Part shown: positions 44,576 through 53,345 of the stretch, piece after piece | Numbering within the stretch: the first letter of the stretch is position 1 | Layout: the number at the start of each line of letters is the position of its first letter | Source of the DNA: Arthrobacter sp. Leaf137 | Lineage (GTDB): Bacteria > Actinomycetota > Actinomycetes > Actinomycetales > Micrococcaceae | DNA: 64,000 nucleotides | Assembly: GCF_001423525.1 (NCBI RefSeq) | Contig: NZ_LMOI01000012.1 | Location: 376,115-440,114, forward strand | Reading direction: 5' to 3' | Translations under genes and position numbers: made by a program | Notes under the pieces: model-generated | Databases searched by the model: none | The model's input: the letters and a program-made list of their open reading frames with translations, nothing else | Told to the model about the DNA's origin: nothing

Positions 44576-47500
44576 GGCAGGGCCGGATCCGCTGCGGCCG
44601 CGAGCCGGAAGTTGCCGGACTCGCCCGGCATCAGGGTTGTATCCCTGCCGTTGACCCGCACACTGATGGGCGCGGCGTCCCCGGGTGAAGACATGATATG
44701 AAGGTGCCCGCCCTTGAGCCTGACGTTCAGATGGTGCCCCCGGTACCGGATGTGGAAGGCGACGCTCCGCAGTCCTGTGGGCATGTTAGGGGCGAACATG
44801 ATGGTCTCCCCGCTTAGCCGCAGCCCGGCGAAGCTGCGCTGGATGACATCCACGGTCCCGGCCATGGCGCCGAGATGGATTCCAGACCGGGTGGTGCCGT
44901 GCTGGGTGTCGTCCAGGTCGGCGTCGAGCGCTTCACGGAAGCTGTCCCAGGCCCTGTCGGCGTCGAGGGCGGCGAGGACTGAGGCATGCGCAACGCGGCT
45001 CAGGGTGGAGCCGTGGGCCGTGCGGCCGAGGTAGTACTCAATGGTCAGGTTCAGCTGCTCCGCGGTGAACGTGTATCCCAGTTCGGCCAGGAGTCCGGTC
45101 AGTCCTTCCTGGCCCAGGAGATAGGGAAGCATCAGGACATCGGCCTGCTTGGCGAGCTTGTACCGGTTGGTGTCATCGCCCTCTGCTTCCAGGATCAGGT
45201 CCAACCGCTCGATGCTGTCATAGGTTTCCCGGTAGCGGTCCCAGTCCAGTTCGTTGAGCTGCCCGTAGCCGGCAAACTGGCTGATGACGCCGTCGGGGTG
45301 AAAGGGGACGAAGAACGCCCGGCCCACGCGCTCCCAGCCGGCGGCCTCATCGGCGCTGATGCCCAGCCGTGCCGCCAGCTCAGCCCGCTCTTCACCCTGG
45401 AATATGGCGACGATGTCCGCCGCCCGCAGGCAGGCCCAGGCAGCCATCACATTGGTGTAAGCGTTGTCGTCCAGTCCCGGCTCAGGGTTTCCCGGATACC
45501 CGGTGTGGTATTCATCCGGCCCCACCACGCCCTTGAGGTGATAGCGCGAAGTGTCTTGGCTGAACTCGGCACGGGAGGCGAAGAACCGGGCAACCTCGAT
45601 GACCAGTTCGGCGCCCCGCCTGAGCAGCCAGGGTTTGTCATTGGTGGCCTGGTAGTACTGCCACGCGTTGAACGCCACCGCCAGGCCGGCGTGCAGCTGC
45701 AGGTGCGAATAGTCACGGACCCACCGGCCAGAGCGGTCGTTGTAGAGCCAGGTGGGCGTCTCCTCGGTCCCGTCGCTTCCGCTCTGCCAGGGAAACTTCG
45801 CCCCCGTGCAGCCCGCCAGTGCAGCGGCGTGGCGTGCGGCCGGCAGCCGGCGCCACCGGTAGTCGATCAGGGCGCGTGCCACGTCGGGCGCGCGCAGCGT
45901 CACCAGTGGCAGCACGAACAGCTCATCCCAGAAAACGTGGCCGCGATACCCCTCACCGTGGAGCCCGCGGGCAGTGACACCGGCATCCAGTTCAGCCGTA
46001 TGGCGGGTCAGGGTTTGCAGGACATGGAAGATATGGAGGTTCAGGACCAGCCGCACCTGCCCTGGCGCGTCCATCTCCACCAGGTAGGGCGCCAACTCCC
46101 GGTGCCAGGCGTCGAGGTGGGCAGCCAGGAGCACGCCGGGGTCATCGCCGGCGCGGTGGAGCTCCCACCGCGCTGCGGATGCCGGGGATGAGATGGCGCG
46201 GTCCCGGGAGGTCACCACGGCGACAGCCTTGGTGATTGTTGACGGATTCCCGTCGGTGAGCGCCATCCGGAAGGACCGGTAGTGGAGCGCCCCGTCCCGG
46301 CCCTCTGCTGCCCCGGCTGCGATGCCGGCTCCCCGGGTGCGGAAAGCCACGGCGATCCGCACCAGGCTTTGCGTCGTTTCGGCCTCGACGACGGAGATGC
46401 CGTCATCCGGGACGTCACCGGGTACGCCCCCGACGGCGGTGCGCTCGCCCGTGCGATCCGTCAGGTGGATCCCGGGACCGGCCTCCGGGCCGGGAATGTT
46501 GGCATTCCGGACCCCGGCGTTCACTCCGCTGCGCACCTCCACCGTGCCGCTCCAGCCCAGCGGCGTCACCTGCATGTCCAGCACCAGCAGATGCGGCTCG
46601 GCCATGGACGCGAAGCGGGTCTGGACCACCTCCAACCGTTTACCGTCGGCGGCTTCGAGCAGCATTCGCCGCTCAAGTACGGCCCTGCGCAGATCCAGCG
46701 AGCGCCGCTCGTGCAGGAGGGTCATGCCGCCGGCGGACCACCAACGCCCGCCGTCCATCTTCAGGTCAAGGGGAAGGCAGTCCGGAGCGTTGACCAGGTG
46801 TTCCTCCATGACCGTCTCTCCGCCAGCTTCGGCTTCCGCCCTGTTGTATACTCCGGCGAGGTACATGCCGGCGTAGCTGGCCGGGCCGCCTTCCGGAGCT
46901 GCTCCCCGGACGGCCAGGTAGCCGTTGCCCAGGGTGGTGAGCGCTTCGCGGTGCCCTTCGTGGTCGGCGTCGAATCCTTCGAAAACCAGGTGCCAGGGAT
47001 CGCCCAGCACCAGTCCCAGGTCCAGTTCCCCGACGTCGTTCAGGACCGCACCGGCACCTGCAGCTTCAAGGCCCCGCCGGGTGCCGCTCCGGTCAATACC
47101 CACCACCAGGCCGAAGCCGCCCCGCCGCGCCGCCTGGACGCCGGCCACCGAGTCCTCGATGACCACGGCATGGGATGGTGGAACACCCAGCCGGAACGCG
47201 GCGGCCAGGAAGACATCGGGCGCGGGTTTGCCCCGCAGCCCGAGCTTGGCCGCGGCCGCTCCGTCGAGGATGACGCTGAAGAGGTCAGCGATGCCGGCTG
47301 CATCCAGGACGAAGGACGCGTTGCGGCTGGAGGTCACCACGCCCGTGGGCACCCCGGCGTCGGCCAGCCGGTGCAGCAGCTGCATGGTGCCCGGATAGCT
47401 TTGGACGCCGTCCCTGCGCAGGTGTTCGAGGAACAACCGGTTCTTCAGGGCACCCAATCCAAATGCCGTCCAGGCGCCGGGCTGATCGTGGTCCGTTCCC

Positions 47501-47766
47501 CGGTCCACTGCCACTCCCCTGGCGGCCAGGAACTTCATGACGCCCTCCTCCCGGGGCAATCCGTCGATGAACGTCCGGTAATCGGCTTTGGACATCGGCG
47601 TGCGGCTGGCCGCGGCCGGGATCCGCGGGTCCTGGAAGATGCGGTCGAATGCTTCCTTCCAGGCGGCCTGGTGGAGCAGTGCGGTGTTGGTGATGACTCC
47701 GTCGAGGTCGAAAATGACCGCGTCGAACGGCGGCCTCGCGGCAGCTGCGGTGGGAGAACCGGTCAT
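44572..47766 (-). CDS. Beta-phosphoglucomutase / GH65 glycoside phosphorylase fusion
   Basis: 1064 residues. The N-terminal HAD domain (about 15-245) carries VIFDLDGVITNT (Asp20 nucleophile, Asp22 acid/base), GVVTSSRNASFVLDAAG, and GKPAPDVFLAAA with VIEDSVAGVQAARRGG, the beta-phosphoglucomutase pattern. The GH65 part (about 260-1050) shows HVFWDELFVLP, FPWQSGSDGTEETPTW with the likely general acid Glu668, and VVGPDEYHTGYPG. GH65 phosphorylases split maltose, trehalose or kojibiose to beta-glucose-1-phosphate, which the HAD domain could turn into glucose-6-phosphate. Rv2006 of the M. tuberculosis DosR regulon has a related HAD-GH65 layout. It has its own operator and no Shine-Dalgarno sequence. 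Confidence 0.92.
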   Translation of the reverse strand: MTGSPTAAAARPPFDAVIFDLDGVITNTALLHQAAWKEAFDRIFQDPRIPAAASRTPMSKADYRTFIDGLPREEGVMKFLAARGVAVDRGTDHDQPGAWTAFGLGALKNRLFLEHLRRDGVQSYPGTMQLLHRLADAGVPTGVVTSSRNASFVLDAAGIADLFSVILDGAAAAKLGLRGKPAPDVFLAAAFRLGVPPSHAVVIEDSVAGVQAARRGGFGLVVGIDRSGTRRGLEAAGAGAVLNDVGELDLGLVLGDPWHLVFEGFDADHEGHREALTTLGNGYLAVRGAAPEGGPASYAGMYLAGVYNRAEAEAGGETVMEEHLVNAPDCLPLDLKMDGGRWWSAGGMTLLHERRSLDLRRAVLERRMLLEAADGKRLEVVQTRFASMAEPHLLVLDMQVTPLGWSGTVEVRSGVNAGVRNANIPGPEAGPGIHLTDRTGERTAVGGVPGDVPDDGISVVEAETTQSLVRIAVAFRTRGAGIAAGAAEGRDGALHYRSFRMALTDGNPSTITKAVAVVTSRDRAISSPASAARWELHRAGDDPGVLLAAHLDAWHRELAPYLVEMDAPGQVRLVLNLHIFHVLQTLTRHTAELDAGVTARGLHGEGYRGHVFWDELFVLPLVTLRAPDVARALIDYRWRRLPAARHAAALAGCTGAKFPWQSGSDGTEETPTWLYNDRSGRWVRDYSHLQLHAGLAVAFNAWQYYQATNDKPWLLRRGAELVIEVARFFASRAEFSQDTSRYHLKGVVGPDEYHTGYPGNPEPGLDDNAYTNVMAAWACLRAADIVAIFQGEERAELAARLGISADEAAGWERVGRAFFVPFHPDGVISQFAGYGQLNELDWDRYRETYDSIERLDLILEAEGDDTNRYKLAKQADVLMLPYLLGQEGLTGLLAELGYTFTAEQLNLTIEYYLGRTAHGSTLSRVAHASVLAALDADRAWDSFREALDADLDDTQHGTTRSGIHLGAMAGTVDVIQRSFAGLRLSGETIMFAPNMPTGLRSVAFHIRYRGHHLNVRLKGGHLHIMSSPGDAAPISVRVNGRDTTLMPGESGNFRLAAAADPALP

Positions 47767-47802
47767 AGCACAGTGCTATCAGCAGGGTGTCCGGGGCAGC
47801 CA

Positions 47803-47816
47803 GTGCCGTTAGGCCC
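47803..47816 (-). promoter_or_regulatory. DosR-like operator overlapping the ppsA stop codon
   Basis: GTGCCGTTAGGCCC on the plus strand matches GGGNCNWWNGNCCC with one mismatch. It lies 36 bases before the GH65-fusion start and covers the ppsA stop codon. TAGCAC lies six bases before the ATG. Confidence 0.65.
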
Positions 47817-50226
47817 GCGGGGGCAGGCGCTGCTCGGCTGCGGCAATGACGGGCAGGGTTCGAAGGTAGGTGTCCGGGTTGAGGGACAATGAATCGATGC
47901 CCTGGCCGACCAGGAATTCTACGAGCTCCGGGTGGTTGCTGGGCCCCTGTCCGCAGATGCCGATTTTGATACCGGCAGCATGGGCCTTGGAAATTGCCTC
48001 GGCGATCATGGCGCAGACGGCCGGATCACGTTCATCGAAAAGTCCCGCCAGCTGTTCCGAGTCCCGGTCCACCCCCAGGACCAGCTGTGTCAGGTCGTTT
48101 GAGCCAATGGAAAAACCGTCAAACCGCTGGGCGAACTGCCCGGCCAGCACCACGTTCGAGGGGATTTCGCACATCATGTACAGCTGCAGGCCCGCTTCCC
48201 CGCGGACCAGACCGTGGCTGGCCAGGGCCTGGATCACTTGGTCGGCTTCGTGGACGGTGCGGCAGAAGGGGACCATCACGACGACGTTGGCGAAGCCGAT
48301 CTGTTCCCGCACCCTTTTGAGGGCCCGGCATTCGAGGGCGAACCCTTCGCGGTAGTCCTCGCTGTAGTAGCGGGAGGCACCGCGGAACCCGAGCATGGGG
48401 TTTTCCTCGGAGCGTTCGAAGGCGCTGCCGCCGATCAGGTGGCTGTACTCGTTGGACTTGAAATCGCTGAGCCTGACGATGACGGGCTTGGGGTGGAACG
48501 GCGCGGCAATCTTGGCGATGCCGGTGGCCAGCGCGTCAACGAAGTATTCCTGGGGGTCGCTGTACCCACTGGTGAGTTGGCGGATGAGTGCGGCCTCGTC
48601 CTGGTCGGCCACCCGCTCGGGATGGACCAGGGCCATGGGGTGGATGCGGATGAGGTTGCTGATGATGAACTCCATCCGGGCAAGGCCAACACCGGCTGCG
48701 GGAAGCCGCCACCATTTGAAAGCCGCGGCAGGGCTGCCGATATTGACCATCACGTCCGTCCGGGTGGCGGGCAGCTGGTCCATATCGACGTCCTCCACCG
48801 TGTAGTCCAGCAGTCCCTCGTAGACGCGGCCCTCTTCCCCTTCCGCGCAGGACAGGGTGATGGGGGCGTCCTGGGGCAGGGTGTCCGTTGCGTTGCCGGT
48901 TCCGACGACGGCCGGAACGCCCAGTTCACGGCTGACAATGGCTGCGTGGCTGGTGGGTCCGCCGTGGTCCGTGACGATGCCGGCGGCACGCTTCATGACA
49001 GGTACCCAGTCCGGGTCGGTCATCCGGGTGACCAGGACGGATCCTTCGGTGAATGATTCGATGTCCTTCGCGTCCCGGATGACGCAAACATTGCCCTTGG
49101 CGATGCTGTCCCCCACGGCCGCCCCCGCAGCGAGGACGTGCCCCTGCTGCTGCAGGTGGTAGGTGCGGAACATTGAGCTGCTTCGGCGGGCCTGGACCGT
49201 TTCGGGCCGGGCCTGGACCATGAACAGTTCGCCGGTCAGTCCGTCTTTGGCCCATTCCATGTCCATGGGGCGCCCGTAGTGCTCCTCCACGGCGGACGCC
49301 CACCGCGCCAGCAGGACGGCTTCGGCATCCGTCAACACCAGGGAGGCGCGCTCGCGTTCCGTGGTGTCCACCATCCGGGTGAGCGCGCTGCCGCCATGGC
49401 TGTAAACCATCTTCCGTTCCTTGGCACCGGTTTCCCGGGCGATCACCGGTGTGAAGCGGCTGTCAGCGAGCAGCGGCTTGAACACCTGGTACTTGTCCGG
49501 GTTGATGGTTCCCTGCACCACTGTTTCCCCCAGCCCCCAGGCGGCGCTGATGAGCACCGCGTGTGGAAAGCCTGATTCGGTATCGATGGAGAACATGACC
49601 CCTGATGCCCCGACGTCGGAGCGCACCATGCGTTGGACCCCTACCGACAATGCAACATCGAGGTGTCCGTATCCTTTGATATCGCGGTAGCTGATGGCGC
49701 GGTCGGTGAACAGCGAGGCATAACAGCGCCGGCAGGCGTCGAGGACGGCCCGTTCCCCGGAGACGTTGAGGAAGGTCTCCTGCTGGCCGGCGAAACTGGC
49801 ATCCGGCAGATCTTCGGCGGTGGCACTGCTGCGGACCGCCACCGGCACCTGCGCATGGCCGGCCCGTCGTGAAAGCTCCCGGTAGTGTCCACGGATCTCC
49901 GCGGCAATACCGCCCGGGAAGTCGGCGGCCAGGAACAGCTCCCTGATGGCGGCACCGGCCTGCCGGAGTGTGGCCCGGCCCTCCTGGTACTCCGCGATGC
50001 AGTCCCTGATGCGGGGCTCCAGGCCATTGTCTTTAAGGAAGGTCCGGTAGGCGTCAGCGGTGGTGGCGAACCCTTCGGGTACCTTGACCCCGGCCGATTG
50101 CAGCGATCTGCTCAGCTCACCGAGAGACGCGTTCTTGCCGCCCACCGAGGCGACGTCCCCGATTCCGGTGTCGCTGAACCATTTGATGTGCAGGTGGGTT
50201 CCGGAGGTCACGGACGGAGCAGTCAT
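47809..50226 (-). CDS. ppsA: Phosphoenolpyruvate synthase
   Basis: 805 residues from the ATG at 50226. The ATP-grasp domain (about 10-330) shows VGGKNASLGELSRSL, VAVRSSATAEDLPDASFAGQQET and EWAKDGLTGELFMVQARPETV. The swivelling domain carries the phosphohistidine His427 in DHGGPTSHAAIVSRELG. The PEP-binding barrel (about 500-800) has SNEYSHLIGG, NPMLGFRGASRY and the terminal IGICGQGPSNHPE with the catalytic Cys. It interconverts pyruvate and PEP using ATP to AMP plus phosphate. A pyruvate phosphate dikinase is less likely given length and domain order. S. coelicolor's OsdR cluster has a related dikinase gene. Confidence 0.95.
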   Translation of the reverse strand: MTAPSVTSGTHLHIKWFSDTGIGDVASVGGKNASLGELSRSLQSAGVKVPEGFATTADAYRTFLKDNGLEPRIRDCIAEYQEGRATLRQAGAAIRELFLAADFPGGIAAEIRGHYRELSRRAGHAQVPVAVRSSATAEDLPDASFAGQQETFLNVSGERAVLDACRRCYASLFTDRAISYRDIKGYGHLDVALSVGVQRMVRSDVGASGVMFSIDTESGFPHAVLISAAWGLGETVVQGTINPDKYQVFKPLLADSRFTPVIARETGAKERKMVYSHGGSALTRMVDTTERERASLVLTDAEAVLLARWASAVEEHYGRPMDMEWAKDGLTGELFMVQARPETVQARRSSSMFRTYHLQQQGHVLAAGAAVGDSIAKGNVCVIRDAKDIESFTEGSVLVTRMTDPDWVPVMKRAAGIVTDHGGPTSHAAIVSRELGVPAVVGTGNATDTLPQDAPITLSCAEGEEGRVYEGLLDYTVEDVDMDQLPATRTDVMVNIGSPAAAFKWWRLPAAGVGLARMEFIISNLIRIHPMALVHPERVADQDEAALIRQLTSGYSDPQEYFVDALATGIAKIAAPFHPKPVIVRLSDFKSNEYSHLIGGSAFERSEENPMLGFRGASRYYSEDYREGFALECRALKRVREQIGFANVVVMVPFCRTVHEADQVIQALASHGLVRGEAGLQLYMMCEIPSNVVLAGQFAQRFDGFSIGSNDLTQLVLGVDRDSEQLAGLFDERDPAVCAMIAEAISKAHAAGIKIGICGQGPSNHPELVEFLVGQGIDSLSLNPDTYLRTLPVIAAAEQRLPPRA

Positions 50227-50261
50227 GCCTTGATTCTGGGCTGGTCTGGCATGCCGGGGCA

Positions 50262-50275
50262 GGGTCTTAGGTCCC
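50262..50275 (-). promoter_or_regulatory. DosR-like operator for ppsA
   Basis: GGGTCTTAGGTCCC on the plus strand is a perfect match to GGGNCNWWNGNCCC. It lies 35 bases before the ppsA start, with CAGAAT six bases before the ATG, in the 55-base gap after the upstream ATPase gene. Confidence 0.8.
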
Positions 50276-50281
50276 CACGGG

Positions 50282-52837
50282 TCACGGCCGCGGCCGGCGG
50301 GGCCAGGCGGCCTTGTATACCCAGTCCGCTGCCAGGACGGCCGGTATAGCCAGGGACGCGGCAAGGAGGCCGGCCGGCGGGGGCGGGGCCTGTCCCAGCA
50401 GGCCCGCGGCCGGTGGAATGAACAGGCATGCTGCCAAGACCGCCAGTTCGGCAGCCACGGCCCACAGCAGCAGCCTGTTGGTGCCCCAGCCCAGCTGCCA
50501 GGGCAGTACCGTGGCGCTCCGGCAGGCAAAGGAGTTGGCCAGCTGTCCGAGGACCACCGCCGTAAAGGCCGTACCCGACGCCGCCAGGAGCAGGCCGGCT
50601 TCAGGAGGCCCACCGCGGGTCCAGCCGCCGGCGAAGAGCACAGCGGAGAAGGCGGCCATTTCGACGGCGGCCTCAACGGGGCCCAACACGCAAAACACGC
50701 GCACCATGAGTCGCCGGTCCATCAGGTGCCTCCGTTCCGGCGGCCGTGACAGTACGCGCTTGCCGGGAGCTTCAGCTCCCAGGGCGAGCGCCGGCAGCAG
50801 GTCGGTTCCGATGTCCAGGGCGAGGATCTGCAGCACGCCGAGGGCCAGCGGGAATTGGCCGCCCGAGAGCGCCCAGACAACGAAGGGCGTCAGCTCTGCC
50901 ACATTGTCGGTCAGGTGGTACGTGAGGAAACGGTGGATGTTTGCGTAGGTTGCCCGGCCCTGTTCGATGGCCGCCACAATGGTGGCAAAGTGGTCATCGA
51001 GCAACACCAGGTCTGCCGCCTCCCGGGCCACATCGGTTCCGCTGAGGCCCATGGCCACGCCGATGTCCGCTTCCCGCAGGGCCGGCCCGTCGTTCACGCC
51101 GTCGCCGGTCATGGCCACCACATGTCCACGCGACTGCAGGGCCTTGGCCACCAGGAGCTTCTGTTCAGGCGACACCCTGCTGACCACAATCCCGTCCCGG
51201 TCCAGCAACGCTCCAAGCAGCTGCCAGTCCTCCGGGAGGCCGGAGCCTTCCACCACCATCTCCGGTGTTCCGGCCAGGCCGATCTCGCGGGCGATCGCCG
51301 CCGCGGTGGCAGGATGGTCGCCGGTGATCATGGCCACCTTGAGCCCGGCCTGCCGGGCTGTCCTGATGACGTCGCCCACACCGGGCCGGGGCGGATCGTG
51401 CAGGCCGATCAGGCCCAGCAGTTCCATGCCGCTCTCCAGGTCCTCCGCAGGCGTTGCCATGCTGTCCCCCGCCAACCCCGCAAGGTTGCGCCGTGCCACC
51501 GCAATCACCCGCAGGCCCCCGGACGCCATCAACAGAACCTGTTCCCCGACCAGCGTGCCGACGTCCGCGCACAACGGCAGCACGGCCTCCGGTGCCCCCT
51601 TGCAGAAGAGATCCTGGCCCACGATGGCCGACTCCCGGCGTCGTACCGGATCAAACGCCATGCGTCGCGCAGGCGGTGTCTCGGACCCGTGGCTGCCCGA
51701 GAGCCGCCGCGCCAGGGCGTCGATTGCTGCCTCCATCGGGTCGCCCGAAGCCTGCCACTCGCCATTGCGGAGCACCGCCCGGCCCTGCGACGCTGCACGG
51801 GCGGCGAGCGCCGCCTCCGCGGCCGCCTCCTGCCCGCCGCCCTGTACCGACCCGGCCGGTCCGTATCCCTCCCCCGCCACATGGATGGTTCCGGCGGGCG
51901 TGTGGACCTGGACGGCGTTCATCCGGTTCTGGGTGAGGGTCCCCGTCTTGTCGGTGCAGATGAAGGTGGTTGATCCCAGCGTTTCAACGGCCTCCAGGTT
52001 GCGCACCAGTGCGTTCCTGGCAGCCATCCGCTGGGCGCCCATCGCCAGCGACAGGGTGACTGTGGGCAGGAGGCCTTCCGGGACGAGCGCGACAGCCACC
52101 CCGATGGCGAACAGGAACGAGTCGCGCCAGGCGATTCCCGCCACCAGGGAGACCAGGAAAAACAGGCAGGCGATGCCCAGGGCCACCAGGACCACCAGCC
52201 GCACGATCCTGCGCAGCTCGAGGGACAACGGCGTGGGTGGTGGCAGGGCAGCGCTGGTCAGTGCGGCGATCCCGGCCAGGCGAGTTGCGGCGCCGGTAGC
52301 GGTAACGGTGGCTTCGGCGTCGCCGTTGACCAGGAAGGTGCCACCCCAGGCGGGGTCGCCGCCGGTTTTGGGGACCGGCGCGCTCTCGCCGGTCAGCATG
52401 GATTCATCAACGGCACAGGCCGCGGCCCCAAGCAGGATGACGTCGGCGGGGATCCGGTCGCCGGCCGTCAGGAGCACCACGTCATCCGTGACCAGGTCGC
52501 TGGCGTGGACAGTCCGGACCTGTCCGTCCCGCCGTACCCGGACGTCGGCGGGCAGCAGGCCCCGCAACCTTGCGGCGGCGTGCTGGGCGCGTTCCTGCTG
52601 AATGTGCGCGAAGACGCCGTTGACGATGACGACGACGATGATCGCCACGCCCAGTTGCGGCATGTCGGCAACGAAAGCCAGGGCAGCGGCCACCCACAGC
52701 ATGAGGGCGAAGAAGTGGGTCAGCTCCGCCCAGAGCTTACGCCACTGCGGGACGGGCTTCTCACCCGGCAGGACGTTGGGTCCGGCACGTTTGAGCAGTT
52801 CCGCTGCCTGCTCAGTTGTGAGGCCTGCCGCGGCCAT
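50282..52837 (-). CDS. P2-type cation-transporting ATPase (CtpF-like)
   Basis: 851 residues from the ATG at 52837, overlapping the USP stop by one base (TGATG). The order is a cation-ATPase N domain (LTTEQAAELLKRAGPNVLP), helices 1-2, the actuator domain with DESMLTGESAPVPK, helix 4 with VALVPEGLLPTVTLSLAMG, the phosphorylation Asp296 in FICTDKTGTLTQNRM, the hinge MTGDGVNDGPALREADIG, and C-terminal helices. The PEGL motif fits Ca2+/Mn2+ or monovalent-cation pumps. CtpF of M. tuberculosis, in the DosR regulon, is the closest functional parallel. The transported ion is not certain. Confidence 0.93.
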   Translation of the reverse strand: MAAAGLTTEQAAELLKRAGPNVLPGEKPVPQWRKLWAELTHFFALMLWVAAALAFVADMPQLGVAIIVVVIVNGVFAHIQQERAQHAAARLRGLLPADVRVRRDGQVRTVHASDLVTDDVVLLTAGDRIPADVILLGAAACAVDESMLTGESAPVPKTGGDPAWGGTFLVNGDAEATVTATGAATRLAGIAALTSAALPPPTPLSLELRRIVRLVVLVALGIACLFFLVSLVAGIAWRDSFLFAIGVAVALVPEGLLPTVTLSLAMGAQRMAARNALVRNLEAVETLGSTTFICTDKTGTLTQNRMNAVQVHTPAGTIHVAGEGYGPAGSVQGGGQEAAAEAALAARAASQGRAVLRNGEWQASGDPMEAAIDALARRLSGSHGSETPPARRMAFDPVRRRESAIVGQDLFCKGAPEAVLPLCADVGTLVGEQVLLMASGGLRVIAVARRNLAGLAGDSMATPAEDLESGMELLGLIGLHDPPRPGVGDVIRTARQAGLKVAMITGDHPATAAAIAREIGLAGTPEMVVEGSGLPEDWQLLGALLDRDGIVVSRVSPEQKLLVAKALQSRGHVVAMTGDGVNDGPALREADIGVAMGLSGTDVAREAADLVLLDDHFATIVAAIEQGRATYANIHRFLTYHLTDNVAELTPFVVWALSGGQFPLALGVLQILALDIGTDLLPALALGAEAPGKRVLSRPPERRHLMDRRLMVRVFCVLGPVEAAVEMAAFSAVLFAGGWTRGGPPEAGLLLAASGTAFTAVVLGQLANSFACRSATVLPWQLGWGTNRLLLWAVAAELAVLAACLFIPPAAGLLGQAPPPPAGLLAASLAIPAVLAADWVYKAAWPRRPRP

Positions 52838-53298
52838 CACACGCTGTCCGGCTCCTGCCCCACCAGGACCACCGGGCACACTGACCGGGCGGCGCAGGCC
52901 TTGCTGACCGAGCCCATGGACGTGCCGGGGAAGCCTCCTTCACCATGCCTGCCCACCACCAGCAGCTGCGCCCGTTTGCTCTCTTCCACGAGGACTTTTC
53001 CGGGCGCTCCGAACCTGACCGTCACGTCGATGGCCGTGGTCCGGCCGCCGGTGAACGCCCGGCCGAGGGCGTCCTCCACCAGGCGCCGGGCGGTGTCCTC
53101 CAGCCCGGCCGTCAGCGGGTGCTCGCTGCTCTCAAGGTGGGATATCACCAGGTAGTCGGGCATGCCGATGCAGGTGATGACCTCCAGCCGGGCGCCCAGC
53201 CGGGCGGCGAGGGTTCCGGCGTACCGGAGGGCAGCCGAGGAGAATTCGGACCCGTCAACACCCACGATGACGGGCCGGGAAGCTGATTCTTCGTTCAT
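52837..53298 (-). CDS. Universal stress protein, single domain
   Basis: 153 residues from the ATG at 53298 (MNEESASRPVIVGVDGSEFSS). The ATP loop GRHGEGGFPGTSMGSVSKA is complete, and VCPVVLVGQ closes the fold. It lies between the two P-type ATPase genes, 47 bases after one and overlapping the other, so it is part of their operon and may modulate pump activity, which is inference. Confidence 0.94.
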   Translation of the reverse strand: MNEESASRPVIVGVDGSEFSSAALRYAGTLAARLGARLEVITCIGMPDYLVISHLESSEHPLTAGLEDTARRLVEDALGRAFTGGRTTAIDVTVRFGAPGKVLVEESKRAQLLVVGRHGEGGFPGTSMGSVSKACAARSVCPVVLVGQEPDSV

Positions 53299-53345
53299 AT
53301 CCACTACATTCGCCACGACGGCGGGCGGCCCGGAAGTGCCAAAGG

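Noticed and set aside
46282..47892. Long plus-strand reading frame opposite the GH65-fusion gene
   Set aside because: High-GC shadow with no recognisable domain, wholly antisense to a clear enzyme gene.
52874..52887. Weak DosR-like site 36 bases before the CtpF-like gene (GGGCACACTGACCG)
   Set aside because: Three mismatches, and it lies inside the upstream USP coding region; the gene is coupled to that USP by a one-base overlap.
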